56,950 bases of DNA, taken from assembly GCA_029561555.1 (NCBI GenBank), contig JAKQXH010000045.1, positions 1-56,950 of the forward strand. The letters are read 5' to 3'. Position 1 is the stretch's first letter. The number at the start of each line of letters is the position of its first letter. Shown piece by piece: positions 1-9,808 of the stretch. The stretch is from Candidatus Omnitrophota bacterium (GTDB taxonomy: Bacteria > Omnitrophota > Omnitrophia > Omnitrophales > Omnitrophaceae). The position numbers and the translations under genes were made by a program. The notes below the pieces were generated by a model, which was not told the origin of the DNA, searched no databases, and saw only the letters and a list, made by a program, of their open reading frames with translations.

Positions 1-3000
1 CTGCTCCCACTTCCGCACCTGATCCAAGACCTCATCCGCTTCCGTTTTGCGCCGCTTCAAATCTTCCAGCAAATTCCCCACACGCTCCATCTCGCCCGAA
101 ATTTCGGGATCTCCCGTCGTGTTCTTCAAGGCCGCCGCTAAGGCCTCATATTTCCGGGCCTCCGATCCCAGATTTCCCGCCAGATTCCCCACTTCCGCCG
201 AACTCCTCCGCTCCAGCCCTTCAAAATCCTTTGCGATAATCCCCAGTGTCTCTTCCAATCCGGCCAGCACCTGCTTCACGGCCGCTACTTCCTCCTGCCG
301 CCGGGCTTCAACAGCGATTTTTTCCTTTAAAATCTCCTTCTCTTCGTTGATCATGTTTTTTGTTTCGTTCAACATGTCACCGACATGACTCCCGATTTCG
401 GCAATCTGACCGGATCCCGTCGTATTGGATAGCCCGGAAAATTCCCGGACGATTCCGTCCATCCGGGATTCAAGCGCTTGAATCCCGGCTTCCATCCCGG
501 CCGGATCTTTTCCCTCCAAACCCCGGCACTCGACGCCCAAAGCCGTCAAATCTTTCGCGACCTTATCGTAAAAATTCTTCGCAATCCGTTCTTCTTCATT
601 TCTCCGGGACTCAAACCCCCTGACGCTTTTCAAAAATTCGGCAATGTCCAGCCGGAAGCCTTTGAGTTCTTCCATCACTTGATCCGCTTCTACCAACATC
701 CGAGTTACCGTCTCCGAGCCCGTCGTGTTCGCCAGCCCGTTCCGTTCGGTTTCATATTCCGCAAGCCGTTGCCCCAAGTCGGTGAGAACCCCCTCGATTT
801 CATCCGAAGATTTTCCTTCCAACTCTCCCGCGCCGGCTTGCATCCCGCTCAAGTCGCCGGAGACTTTCTCCAAAAACAGCTTCGCATCGTCTGCTTCGCG
901 AATCCCCCTCGCCTCCGACTCCTTCGCCTCATCCAATAATCTCGAAGCTTCCGTTTCCACATCCTGCAATTCCGCAAGAAATTCCGAGATCTCTATTGCC
1001 GCGCGATCGACTTCCGGAGAACCGGATGAATTTTGAAGTCCTCCGTATTCCGCTTCGTAAGCCCGCAGCTGCTTCCGGAAACCATCCAAATACTCGCCCA
1101 ACTCCGCCGCGGGTTTCCCCTTCAATTCCGCAAATTCCGCACCCGCATTCCCCACTTCACGCTCCACGCGTTTCCTCAATCCTTCGGCGAGGCGATTCTC
1201 CTCAAGCCGGATTTCTTCCCGGGCCCTCAGGTCATCCAATCTTCGCTCCATTTCAATCTCAGCCCCTTTGAGATTTTCCATCGACTCCTGAATCCTTCGC
1301 AACGCCCCGGAAACTTTTTCCGATCCCGCCGTATTCTGAAGCCCGCCGTATTCCGCTTCATAATTCAGGATTGCTCCTTTCAAATCTTCCGTTTCTTTTT
1401 CCGCTATCCCCAAGCCCTTTGTCCCAAACACGGCCATCTTTTCCTTTAACGCTTCCTTTTCCTTTCCGATTAACCTTTCCAAACGCTCGGTAGAAGCTTC
1501 TTCATTAAGCCTTCTTTGCTCCAGCTCCTCAATTCCCTTGTAAATATTCTCTGCTTTCGACTGCAGTCCCTGCAGATTCTCCAGCGATTCAGCGATCTTC
1601 CGGTTGAATCGCTCAACCTCTTCCGATCCGAAGGTGTTTTTCAACCCCTGGAATTCGCTCTCCCATCCGGAAATCCTCCCCTCCAGGGCATCAAGAAAAT
1701 CACGGGCCTCACGCGCATTTTGGCCGCTCAAAGATCCGAGCGCCGAGTTCAACCCTCCGATTTCCCGTTCGATCTCTCCCGCTAAATCCTTTGAAGCTTT
1801 TTCCTCGGCCGATCGAAGATCCTCGCGGGCCTTCACCCCGGCAAGGACTTGCTCTCCTTCCCCGACAAGGGCTTGTATCTCCTCAATCCTCTGCCCCGCC
1901 TCGGCAATCATCCGCGTCACCGCTTCCGAACCCGTTGTGTTGACAATACACCCCATTTCGTCTTTATAAGCGGAAATTTTCCCTCTCATCCCTTCGAGAA
2001 AAACTTCGATTGAATCGGAACTGCTTCCGGTTAAAGTCTTGCTCTCCCCTCTGAAAATTTCCAAAGCCTTCTTCACCCGGTCGGCAAAATCCCGCGCCGA
2101 TTGTTTTTCTTCTTCCCTCTTCGCCTCCGAATTTTTTGCCGCCGCCAGAATTTTCCTGCCTTCCCCGGCCAGCCCGCGTAGCGCATCCAGTGTCTTTCCG
2201 GCCTCCGAAGCTTCACGAGAAATCTCCTGGGAGCTCGTCGTGTTTTTCAGTCCCCGAAGCTCCTCCCCGTAACGGCCGATGCTCGCTTCCATATCCGAAA
2301 GTGAAAGTTCGATATCGCGGGAAGCCGTCCCCGCAAAACTTGAAATCTTCGCGTTCGCCATTTCCCGCGTTTTGACAATCCGTTCCAGCAGATCACGCGC
2401 GAGGAGTTCCTCCTCGCTTCGAAGGGCTTCCGTTTTCCGGATGGCCTCCAGATCCTTTTCCGCCTCCTGTCCCATCCGCTCGAGTTCATCCAGAAGTTCC
2501 CAGATCTCCCGGCTCGACTGGGCAATGAACCTCGATCCCGTCGTGTTCTGAATGGCTTCATACTCCCTTCCGTGAATCCCGAGACTTTCTCCCAGCCGTT
2601 TCAGAAAATCTTCGATCGCATTCCCGTTTTGAGCATCCCGCGCGTTAAATTCCGCCCGGAATCCGTTTAAATCCTTTTCGATCCTTTCTTTCAAAGCGCC
2701 TACGGTACTTTCTTCCTTCTGCCTTTGCTTCTCGCGGACTTCGGCAATCCGAAGTTTCTCCCGGGCCGGTTTTCCCGCTTCTTCAAGCAAAGGCAGCAAC
2801 CGCTCGGCTTGGGACACGGATTGCTCGATGACTGAAGAGGTCTCTCCCCCCTTCAAACCCGCCACTGCGTTCCGAAAGGTCTCGAGGCGCGTGCGTAGGC
2901 TTTCAATGAAATTCCGAACCGCGACAGGATCGTTTTCGCCGAGCCGTTTTTGCTCTCTGTCGGTTTCGTCTATCGCCGTCTGAATCTGACCGCACAAGCC

Positions 3001-4200
3001 GGCGGCCTCCGCTTCTCTCTGCCGTCGGATCTGCTCCGCCTGTAAAACCCCGCTCAGAACCCCGGATGCCTTCTTCTCGCATTCCATGAGCCGCTCCAGG
3101 CATTCCGCAATCAGCGGGATCCGCTCTTCAATCGCACCCGAATTCGTCGTATTTTCAATCCCCTGATATTCCCGGCCAAAATCCTCGGTCCGCTTTTTCA
3201 GACCGGAAAGAAAATTCTCGATTTCGGAAGAGTTCCATCCGTTCAATTCCGGCAATTCGCTTTCCGTATCGCCGGCGTCCTTTCGGATCCTTTCATACAG
3301 TTCCCGTGCCGCCGATTCTTCCTGACGGCGTTTTTCCGCCCGCTTTTGCGCTTCGCCGAAAGCGTCCGAAAAAACCTTTTCGTAACCGGTAAGCCGTTCG
3401 AGCAATCCCGCGCATTCTTCGCTGAGTCGACTAACGGATTCGGAAAGCGTGGCGTTGGTCAATCCTCCGTATGTCTTTTCGCATGCCTCCGTTTGCTCTT
3501 TCAGAGCATTCCATTTCTCTGAAATTTCACTCGCCGTCATCGCCCCCAGGCCGCCGGCATCTTTTGTAACCGACGCACACAATCCGCCAAGTTTTTCCTT
3601 CAAAGCGCGCGCGGCGCTTTCATCGGCAGTCCTTTGCTCTTCAATTTTCAGAATCGATTGACGCTCGGCGGTAAGCTGCCCTTCAAAATTTTCCAATTCT
3701 CCCAGAAGGGAAAGAATTCGGGTCTTGAGATCTTTCACTATCGGTGAATCCGTCGTATCCGGAAGACGCCGGGACTCCCCGTCAAACACCTTCAGGTTCT
3801 CCGAAACATCCTGAAGGAGAGATTCGATCGCCGGCAGATCTTCACCGGAAATTTTCGCCAATGAAGCCCGTAACCGATCGGCCGTTGCATCCAGTTTTTC
3901 TTGCACCCCGCGCGCAACCGCTTCCTCGTTTTCCCTGTCTTTTTCCTTCCGGTTCACTTCCGCAAAACGCTCACGGAATCTCCCCTCCAATTCCTCAAGT
4001 GCATTCAGTGTGTTGGCAATTTTGGACTGAAGGAAAGAAACTCCCGCAGACTGCACGGTGTTCTCAAGCTTTTGGGAGGAATCCCGTAATTCGGCTATCC
4101 GGTCTTCAAGCGTTTTGGACGTCTCCCCCAACTCGCGCGAAGAAAGCCGTTCGGACTGTGAAAAAGCGGCTTTAAAGTCACTCAAGGCTTTCTCGACTTC
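1..4200 (-). repeat. Tandem 101-residue protein repeats with NTTGS-like motif
   Basis: The Asn (or its aligned equivalent) of the motif falls at residues 1288, 1389, 1490, 1591, 1692, 1793, 1894, 1995, 2096, 2197, 2298, 2399, 2500 and 2601 of the giant protein: thirteen successive intervals of exactly 101 residues (303 bp). Motif versions include NTTGS, NTAGS, NTFGS, NSSGS, NTTSS, NTTNS, NATLS, DTTDS and one degenerate form (GGETSS at 1692). Earlier, less regular copies are at about 907 (NSTGA), 1086 (KTGS) and 1192 (NTTGS). Each unit reads as helix A (about 30 residues), a turn, helix B ending in a GL or AI pair, the motif as a loop, then a long helix C that runs into the next unit. DNA similarity between units is low, so this is an old repeat rather than a recent expansion. 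The array continues past the left edge. Confidence 0.88.
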
Positions 4201-7200
4201 CCCGTAAAGCCCCTGTGCGGCACGCTCCTCTCCGATTCGGATCAACCGGTTTCGTTTTTTCAGCAAAGCTTGATCCTCCTCGCTCAGCTGATCCGCAATG
4301 GAAGAAAGCCCCTGCCGAATCTCCTCGACTTGCTCAGACCCCGTTGTGTTGAGCAGTCCTTTCATCTGGGTCGACAGTGTTTCGCTCAACCCCGCTATTT
4401 TGGCCCTTGTCTCTTCGATCAGGGAAAGTTGATCCCCGAGACCTTCCGTCTCCGCGAACAACTGCCGTTGTGTCTCGCTCCATTCATCCAGACACTTGCG
4501 GGCGACGCCGGCTTCCTCGCGTTCAACGATTTTCAATTGCCGGATCCGGTCTTCCAATTTCCCCCGCTCCGACTCAAATTCCCGCGCCAGTTCCGACAAT
4601 TCAAGACGGCAGGACTTTATTTCACCGGACAAAAATTGGTCCGCTAACCCCTCCGAACCCGTTTTAAAACCGGAAATCATCTGCCGGATTTCGGAATCGG
4701 CACCTTCCAAAGCTTGAAGATCCGTGCCCAGGATCCCTTCCAACCGCTTTCGAAACGCCTCGGCCCGTGTTTTCTCCTGTTCCAAAAGTTGACGGGCATC
4801 GGCTTCTTCCTGTTTTTTCAGCAAATCGTTTTTTTGGGCTTCCAGCCGTACCCCTTCCGCTTGCAATCCGGCAAGAATCCCCTCGCATTTCTGCTTCAGG
4901 TCCGGAAAACTCATGGCGGCGACTTGATCCCCGGCATCCTGCAGAAATTCCCTTAACTGTTTTTCAAAATACTCAATCCGGGCAACATCCGCTTGAGCCC
5001 CCGTCCGCGAAATCTCGCTCCGGAAGCTTCTTTCAAAAGTTTCTATTTCCTCCAACGAAGCCTGTTCCTCGTCCCGGACCCGTTTTTCCCTCAACTGAAG
5101 TACGCGAAGCCGTTCGGCAACCTGAACTTCGAAACTCCCCATCTCTTCGAGCATATCGGCCAAGCTTTCTTCCATTCGAATGATGGAAACCGCCCCGGTC
5201 GAATTCGGAAGGAGATTGTATTCTTCAAGAAATGATTCTTTTTTCTCGCGAATGGCCTCGAGGTAAGATTCCAGTTCTTCCGCGCCTTTCGTTCTAACGG
5301 ACGGATGAAGCGATTCAAGCCGTTGCAATTCCGCGGTCACTTTATCGTAAAGAGCCTTGCAAATTTCCTCTTCTTCCCTCACCAACACGGCGGTGCTCGG
5401 CCGTTCTTTTTTCCCGCCGGTTTTCTCTTCGAGCTCGGCTTTCTCGTCAGCCAAGCGTCTCGCATGCTCCGCTTTTCTGGCTATTCTTTGAGCTTCGTCT
5501 TTCTCAGCAGCTGCTTTTTCCGCAACGGCCTGCCGTTCGGCCTCAGCCTGTTTCGCAATGCGCTCTGCTTCGTCTCTCTCTGCGGCTGCCTTTTCCGCAG
5601 CGGCTTTCTCCGCAGCGGCCTGCCGTTCAGCCTCAGCCTGTTTCGCAATGCGCTCCGCTTGGGCCCTCTCTGCGGCTGCCTTTTCCGCAGCGGCTTTCTC
5701 CGCAGCGGCCTGCCGCTCAGCCTCAGCCTGTTTCGCAATGCGCTCCGCTTCGGCCTTCTCTGCGGCTGCCTTTTCCGCAGCGGCTTTTTCTAAAAGCTCT
5801 TTCCGCTTTAACTCAAGTTCCTCCCGGCGCATATCCAAATTCTGCACCATGCTCTGAATTCTTTTCTGAAAACCTTCAATTCGAATATCCCGGGTCGAGT
5901 TAAGAAGGTCTTCCGCCTTTTTCGAAAATTCATTGTTCAGGGAAACGATCTCTTCGATTTTCGCGTCTAAAGCCGCGGAATTCTGCGGAACCGTTTCCAA
6001 TTCGCCGCAAAGCCCTTCGAAAGTCATATTGATCTGCTCAACGGTTTTCTCCGCAGAAGCATATTCTTCTTCGCGGACTTCCCTTAGCGCGCCAAGTGTT
6101 TCTTTCAGATCATCACCCCGCTGACGGAGAATCCCGAGGTATTTCTGAATCTCCCCTTTTTGCGTCTCAATGGCCTCCCCGAACCCTCCGGGGATGAGCT
6201 CCCATTGCCGCTGAATTTCCTGAATCATGGAATCCACGTTCCGGATATTTTCTTCCAGCGCGTTTTCATCCTCCGCCGAAACGCCGCTCAACTGCTCATC
6301 CAACGCCGAGACCTTCTGCCGGACATCCGAAAGGACGACTTCAACCCGACGCCGGATCTCCTTCATTTCTTCCGATTCCTGTTCCGTTTCGGGAGACTTT
6401 TGTTTTTCCGGCGGCACAGTTGCCGGCTTTTCGGATTTTCCGCTCTCAACCAGCTGAGAAGCTTTCTCTTCCGATGCCGGAGCATTGCTCCTCGTCTGCC
6501 CCTGGACCTGTCCTGAAATCAAAGCATTTTTAATGCCGATCAAGCGTTTCAATTCGGAAGTCAACTCGGCAGTAATCGCCCGGATGACGCTTTCCGTTGA
6601 GACATCCGAACGGGAAGCCAATTCCTGCAAATTCCGGATCTCGTTCTCAAGGTATTGGGTCAGCCCCTCGACCGCATCCAAGTTGTTCTTGTCAGTATTT
6701 TGAATTTTAAAGAGCAATTCATCCTTGGCGTCCAGCAGCTCTTCGACCGAAAGCCCTTCACCGGTCGCTTCCTCCTCTTGAGCACCTCCTTCCGCCTTCA
6801 GTCTTTCCGCTTCGGAACGCAATTCCTCTTTCTTGTTCTCAAGACCGGTCAGCATCTCGAAAACCCTCTGTTTCCGCAATTCGACCGAAGGGCTGACGCC
6901 GGCAGAAGTCATTTGGTCCAATTGAGCGGAAATCTTGGACGTTTTTTTCTCCAAGTAGCGAATGGCTTTCTCCACATCGATCCGGCTGCTGTGATTCAGG
7001 GTAATCAGGCGGGAGTTGACCTTTTCCATGTCTTTCCTGATCCGATCGAGAATCTCCTCGCTCGGGTCTCTGTTTTCGGCAACCGCATTTTCCCTCACTT
7101 CCCACTCGGCTCGCGGCGTTTCTTTCTCAGACATAGCCCCGGATTCCGTTTCAGCGGCCGTTTTTTCCTCCGCCAACGGCAAAACCGCATCGGCCCTCCG

Positions 7201-7923
7201 GAAACCCAGATTTTTAGGAAGCGGCAGCATATACGCCATCTCCAAAAAACGTTGAGCCACGCCGAGCTGACTGTAAAAAGCCTCAAAATCAATACCGGCG
7301 CTTCCCAAAATCCGCTCGACCTGATCACTGGAAAAACCGTAAAGGATAAAAACAAACGCCATCAGATAAAGCGAATCTCCCGTAAACTGGGAGTCTTTCA
7401 GAATGATTTCCCTCAACCCGGGATCGGAGAATTCCTTTTCCAATACCGCAACGTCGGGAGGATTGTTTTCCGCAATTAAAACATCCGCATTCACTTGAGC
7501 TTCGTAGGCGATATTCGCCAGGGAGGACACGGTAGAAGCATGGATCCGCATGTCTTCAGCCAGACTTTTGAGTTCTTCGTCTTCAAGCCCCCGTTTAGCG
7601 GCTTCAAGAAAAACCATCGCCAGCGCAAGCCCCAAAGGATAATTTTCGCCCATCTGAGTATCAAACCCGTGCGCTTCCAAAACCGGGTTGAACTTCCCGG
7701 GCGCCGCGAGCAAAACGGGAGGGAATGCCTCGCGGGCTCCAGAAGACGTTTGTATCTCTTCGGTGTCCGGACGGTTTCTCGCAAAAGCATAATGGACCCC
7801 GAACATCCCGGGAGGGAGAATGAAAAGAAAAGAAAAAGAGATCAGAACCAGAGAAGCCAGCGTTCTGAGTGTGGTCGGGCGGTAGAAAAAATTAGACATG
7901 AGATCGATTAGGCGCTTCTGCAT
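1..7923 (-). CDS. Giant exported coiled-coil repeat protein (3' end outside window)
   Basis: An uninterrupted minus-strand frame of 2,641 codons opens at ATG 7923 (a second ATG is at 7899) and runs off the left edge without a stop. Residues 1-50 look like a signal peptide: RRL-type basic start, a long hydrophobic stretch ending near HYAFA. A globular-looking region to about residue 240 includes a second hydrophobic patch near residue 190. After that nearly everything is charged and predicted coiled coil. Residues about 710-815 are an Ala/Glu/Lys-rich TolA-like segment made of 30-residue tandem repeats. From about residue 880, and strictly from 1288 onward, the chain is built of 101-residue units, each carrying an NTTGS-like motif. 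I recognise no catalytic domain. Inference: an exported rod or tether, spectrin-like in layout, spanning or lining the envelope. No clear Shine-Dalgarno sequence is seen at either start. The reading frame is certain; the function is unknown. Confidence 0.88.
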   Translation of the reverse strand, partial: MQKRLIDLMSNFFYRPTTLRTLASLVLISFSFLFILPPGMFGVHYAFARNRPDTEEIQTSSGAREAFPPVLLAAPGKFNPVLEAHGFDTQMGENYPLGLALAMVFLEAAKRGLEDEELKSLAEDMRIHASTVSSLANIAYEAQVNADVLIAENNPPDVAVLEKEFSDPGLREIILKDSQFTGDSLYLMAFVFILYGFSSDQVERILGSAGIDFEAFYSQLGVAQRFLEMAYMLPLPKNLGFRRADAVLPLAEEKTAAETESGAMSEKETPRAEWEVRENAVAENRDPSEEILDRIRKDMEKVNSRLITLNHSSRIDVEKAIRYLEKKTSKISAQLDQMTSAGVSPSVELRKQRVFEMLTGLENKKEELRSEAERLKAEGGAQEEEATGEGLSVEELLDAKDELLFKIQNTDKNNLDAVEGLTQYLENEIRNLQELASRSDVSTESVIRAITAELTSELKRLIGIKNALISGQVQGQTRSNAPASEEKASQLVESGKSEKPATVPPEKQKSPETEQESEEMKEIRRRVEVVLSDVRQKVSALDEQLSGVSAEDENALEENIRNVDSMIQEIQRQWELIPGGFGEAIETQKGEIQKYLGILRQRGDDLKETLGALREVREEEYASAEKTVEQINMTFEGLCGELETVPQNSAALDAKIEEIVSLNNEFSKKAEDLLNSTRDIRIEGFQKRIQSMVQNLDMRREELELKRKELLEKAAAEKAAAEKAEAERIAKQAEAERQAAAEKAAAEKAAAERAQAERIAKQAEAERQAAAEKAAAEKAAAERDEAERIAKQAEAERQAVAEKAAAEKDEAQRIARKAEHARRLADEKAELEEKTGGKKERPSTAVLVREEEEICKALYDKVTAELQRLESLHPSVRTKGAEELESYLEAIREKKESFLEEYNLLPNSTGAVSIIRMEESLADMLEEMGSFEVQVAERLRVLQLREKRVRDEEQASLEEIETFERSFRSEISRTGAQADVARIEYFEKQLREFLQDAGDQVAAMSFPDLKQKCEGILAGLQAEGVRLEAQKNDLLKKQEEADARQLLEQEKTRAEAFRKRLEGILGTDLQALEGADSEIRQMISGFKTGSEGLADQFLSGEIKSCRLELSELAREFESERGKLEDRIRQLKIVEREEAGVARKCLDEWSETQRQLFAETEGLGDQLSLIEETRAKIAGLSETLSTQMKGLLNTTGSEQVEEIRQGLSSIADQLSEEDQALLKKRNRLIRIGEERAAQGLYGEVEKALSDFKAAFSQSERLSSRELGETSKTLEDRIAELRDSSQKLENTVQSAGVSFLQSKIANTLNALEELEGRFRERFAEVNRKEKDRENEEAVARGVQEKLDATADRLRASLAKISGEDLPAIESLLQDVSENLKVFDGESRRLPDTTDSPIVKDLKTRILSLLGELENFEGQLTAERQSILKIEEQRTADESAARALKEKLGGLCASVTKDAGGLGAMTASEISEKWNALKEQTEACEKTYGGLTNATLSESVSRLSEECAGLLERLTGYEKVFSDAFGEAQKRAEKRRQEESAARELYERIRKDAGDTESELPELNGWNSSEIENFLSGLKKRTEDFGREYQGIENTTNSGAIEERIPLIAECLERLMECEKKASGVLSGVLQAEQIRRQREAEAAGLCGQIQTAIDETDREQKRLGENDPVAVRNFIESLRTRLETFRNAVAGLKGGETSSVIEQSVSQAERLLPLLEEAGKPAREKLRIAEVREKQRQKEESTVGALKERIEKDLNGFRAEFNARDAQNGNAIEDFLKRLGESLGIHGREYEAIQNTTGSRFIAQSSREIWELLDELERMGQEAEKDLEAIRKTEALRSEEELLARDLLERIVKTREMANAKISSFAGTASRDIELSLSDMEASIGRYGEELRGLKNTTSSQEISREASEAGKTLDALRGLAGEGRKILAAAKNSEAKREEEKQSARDFADRVKKALEIFRGESKTLTGSSSDSIEVFLEGMRGKISAYKDEMGCIVNTTGSEAVTRMIAEAGQRIEEIQALVGEGEQVLAGVKAREDLRSAEEKASKDLAGEIEREIGGLNSALGSLSGQNAREARDFLDALEGRISGWESEFQGLKNTFGSEEVERFNRKIAESLENLQGLQSKAENIYKGIEELEQRRLNEEASTERLERLIGKEKEALKEKMAVFGTKGLGIAEKETEDLKGAILNYEAEYGGLQNTAGSEKVSGALRRIQESMENLKGAEIEMERRLDDLRAREEIRLEENRLAEGLRKRVEREVGNAGAEFAELKGKPAAELGEYLDGFRKQLRAYEAEYGGLQNSSGSPEVDRAAIEISEFLAELQDVETEASRLLDEAKESEARGIREADDAKLFLEKVSGDLSGMQAGAGELEGKSSDEIEGVLTDLGQRLAEYETERNGLANTTGSETVTRMLVEADQVMEELKGFRLDIAEFLKSVRGFESRRNEEERIAKNFYDKVAKDLTALGVECRGLEGKDPAGMEAGIQALESRMDGIVREFSGLSNTTGSGQIAEIGSHVGDMLNETKNMINEEKEILKEKIAVEARRQEEVAAVKQVLAGLEETLGIIAKDFEGLERRSSAEVGNLAGNLGSEARKYEALAAALKNTTGDPEISGEMERVGNLLEDLKRRKTEADEVLDQVRKWEQ
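5490..5790 (-). repeat. 90-bp tandem repeats encoding a 30-residue Ala/Glu/Lys helix
   Basis: Near-identical 90-bp copies start at 5541, 5631 and 5721 (the last about 70 bp long), with a more diverged partial copy before 5541. They encode a 30-residue unit of AEKAAAE and AERIAKQAEAER type, giving a continuous charged helix like the TolA stalk. Unlike the 101-residue repeats of the same protein, these are nearly identical at the DNA level, so they are recent or kept alike by recombination. Copy number may vary or be misassembled. Confidence 0.85.
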
Positions 7924-7947
7924 GGTATAGAGATCATTTAAAAAGAA

Positions 7948-7977
7948 ATTATATCAACATCTCTATGTAACCGCCAA
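7948..7977 (-). promoter_or_regulatory. Candidate sigma-70 promoter for the giant gene
   Basis: On the minus strand TTGGCG (7977-7972) is separated by 18 nt from a perfect TATAAT (7953-7948), 25 nt before the ATG at 7923. The 147-bp gap between lnt and the giant gene holds nothing else I can name. The short leader fits the absence of a long untranslated region. Confidence 0.45.
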
Positions 7978-8070
7978 TTAATTAATTGAGCTCACACGGT
8001 GTTTTCCCTATTCAGCGAAGGCAAGACCGTATCAATGGAAATCCGAAAAACGCGGCGAAAATCGCTCGAA

Positions 8071-9603
8071 TTAAACGGAGCGCTTACGTTTCCTTCCCAA
8101 CCAGACCCAAAAAGCGGCTGGAAAAAGCCCCGCAAGGCAGATTTGCGGAAAAAGAAATCCCACTTTCCGGTAAAACGTCCCGGGCAAATCCCCGAAAGAA
8201 ACCGGCCGAATCAGCACCCCCGTAATCCACGTATCATAAGCCCGCTCATTTTTCACCCGGTCCTCGACCTTTCCCTTTGAGGAGATAAAGCCGGAAACCC
8301 CGACGTTTGCGGCCCGGATCACGGGAACGGAATTCTCCACGGCCCGGAAAACGGAAGCCTGCAGGTGCTGGTAAGGAGCCGCCGTTTTTCCGAACCACGC
8401 GTCGTTGGTCAGAACCACCAGAGCCTGAGCCCCCCTGCGCACGAATTTCCGCGCAAGTTCCGGAACAACGTCTTCGAAACAAATCAGCGTCCCCAAACGG
8501 ACCGCCGGACCATTTTCCGGGGAAGGCAGTTCAAAAATGGTAAAGTCTTTTCCGGCCGTAAAATCGCTCACCCCCAGAGCGTATGCGTACGGCTCCAGAA
8601 ACGAGAGGAACGGTTTAAACGGAATATATTCCCCGAACGGAACCAGATGAATTTTGTCGTAGCGGGCCTTCAATTCCCCCTCAGCAGAGAGGAGATAAAC
8701 GCTATTCATGTACAAGCCCACACCTTCCCGGTGAGGGCTTCCCAGCAGCAAAGGCTGTTTCAACTGCTCCGCCAAAAAACGGACCGGAGAAACGGAATAA
8801 TCCTCGTTAAAAAAACCGGGATACGCCGCTTCCGGCCATATCGTCAGGTCCGGATCGTCAAAACTGGCCAATTCGGTCAGTTTCAGGTACTTCTCAAGAA
8901 TCAATCCTCTCAATCCCGCATCCCATTTCTCCTCCTGATCGATATTGCCCTGAACAACGGCGACCCGGAGAATGGGGCCTGACGGCCCCCGGTCATTTCG
9001 GCATTCCCGGAACCCGTATACGAGGTTCAACGCAAAGACGCTGAAACAAATCGCCGCAATCCCGATTTTCCGGTTTCTCTCGCCCGTCCGGAGTATCAGG
9101 AAAACGCCCGCATTGATGAAAGCGACAAGAAAAGAAATGCCGTACGCCCCGATCCATTTCGCCGATTGGATTACCCATAAATTCCCGGCCTGGGAATACG
9201 CAAGCAAATTCCATCCGAAGCCCATGACGGGAATCTCGGCACGGATCCATTCCGAAACGGTCCACAAAGCCGGAATGATTGCGAGAAGAAAAAAGAAAAA
9301 ACGCTTTCTTATCTCCATAAAAAATTTAACGGACATTCCGAAAAGACCGAAGAAAACGGCTTGGTACAAGCACAAAAGCAGGAACCCGGCCCAGGTCACA
9401 TATCGCAGCCAGAAGATCGATCCCAAAAAGAAAAAAAATCCGCAAAAACAAGAGATTTTGAAGGCGTTCCTGATGTTTCTTGATTTTTGAATCGCGATCA
9501 GAAGAGGGACGAGCGAAACCCAGGCAAACCAGCTCAGATCAAAGCGGGGAAACGCGATCATTTGCAGAAAAACCGAAAGAAAAACCAGCCGCTTCCACTT
9601 CAT
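8071..9603 (-). CDS. lnt: Apolipoprotein N-acyltransferase
   Basis: Inner-membrane enzyme that adds the third acyl chain to the N-terminal cysteine of lipoproteins, using phospholipid as donor. The 510-residue protein has the family layout: about six to seven hydrophobic segments in residues 1-200, a nitrilase-fold domain, and a final membrane segment near residue 490. The catalytic Glu-Lys-Cys triad is visible as E258 (TIWPEAAYPG), K317 (YDKIHLVPFGEY) and C375 (GTLICFEDVVPE). The start is ATG 9603, preceded by a purine-rich AGAGAAG. It follows secA on the same strand after a 205-bp gap in which I see no gene. Its presence implies a diderm lipoprotein pathway, in line with lptE and the entericidin-like lipoprotein nearby. 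Confidence 0.95.
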   Translation of the reverse strand: MKWKRLVFLSVFLQMIAFPRFDLSWFAWVSLVPLLIAIQKSRNIRNAFKISCFCGFFFFLGSIFWLRYVTWAGFLLLCLYQAVFFGLFGMSVKFFMEIRKRFFFFLLAIIPALWTVSEWIRAEIPVMGFGWNLLAYSQAGNLWVIQSAKWIGAYGISFLVAFINAGVFLILRTGERNRKIGIAAICFSVFALNLVYGFRECRNDRGPSGPILRVAVVQGNIDQEEKWDAGLRGLILEKYLKLTELASFDDPDLTIWPEAAYPGFFNEDYSVSPVRFLAEQLKQPLLLGSPHREGVGLYMNSVYLLSAEGELKARYDKIHLVPFGEYIPFKPFLSFLEPYAYALGVSDFTAGKDFTIFELPSPENGPAVRLGTLICFEDVVPELARKFVRRGAQALVVLTNDAWFGKTAAPYQHLQASVFRAVENSVPVIRAANVGVSGFISSKGKVEDRVKNERAYDTWITGVLIRPVSFGDLPGTFYRKVGFLFPQICLAGLFPAAFWVWLGRKRKRSV

Positions 9604-9808
9604 TTCTTGTCTTCTCTCTTACCTATGAATCGTGTCGCACCGGCCCCGGTGCCGGATTGGATTTATCGTTCTTAGACTTCTTCCGCATCCTCAAAAATAC
9701 GGCGTTTATTTTTTGAAGCGAATGAAATCCGCCGGGATTTCAGAAAAAAAACCGCAAAGACCTTCCCTCGAATTCCTCTGAGCGAAAAAAATAAATACCG
9801 TTCCTCCC

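Noticed and set aside
1-4200. NTT/NSS motifs as N-glycosylation sequons
   Set aside because: Several repeats keep the motif position but break the sequon (NTAGS, NTFGS), and the acidic residue needed by the known bacterial system is not consistently present.
1-6703. Many plus-strand frames (Ser/Pro/Arg-rich) across the first 7 kb
   Set aside because: All are reverse-frame images of the giant minus-strand gene, whose frame is open for 2,641 codons and shows clear protein repeats.
9637-9652. GCACCGG-CC-CCGGTGC palindrome between secA and lnt as a terminator
   Set aside because: Loop too small and no T-tract follows on either strand; lnt starts soon after on the same strand.
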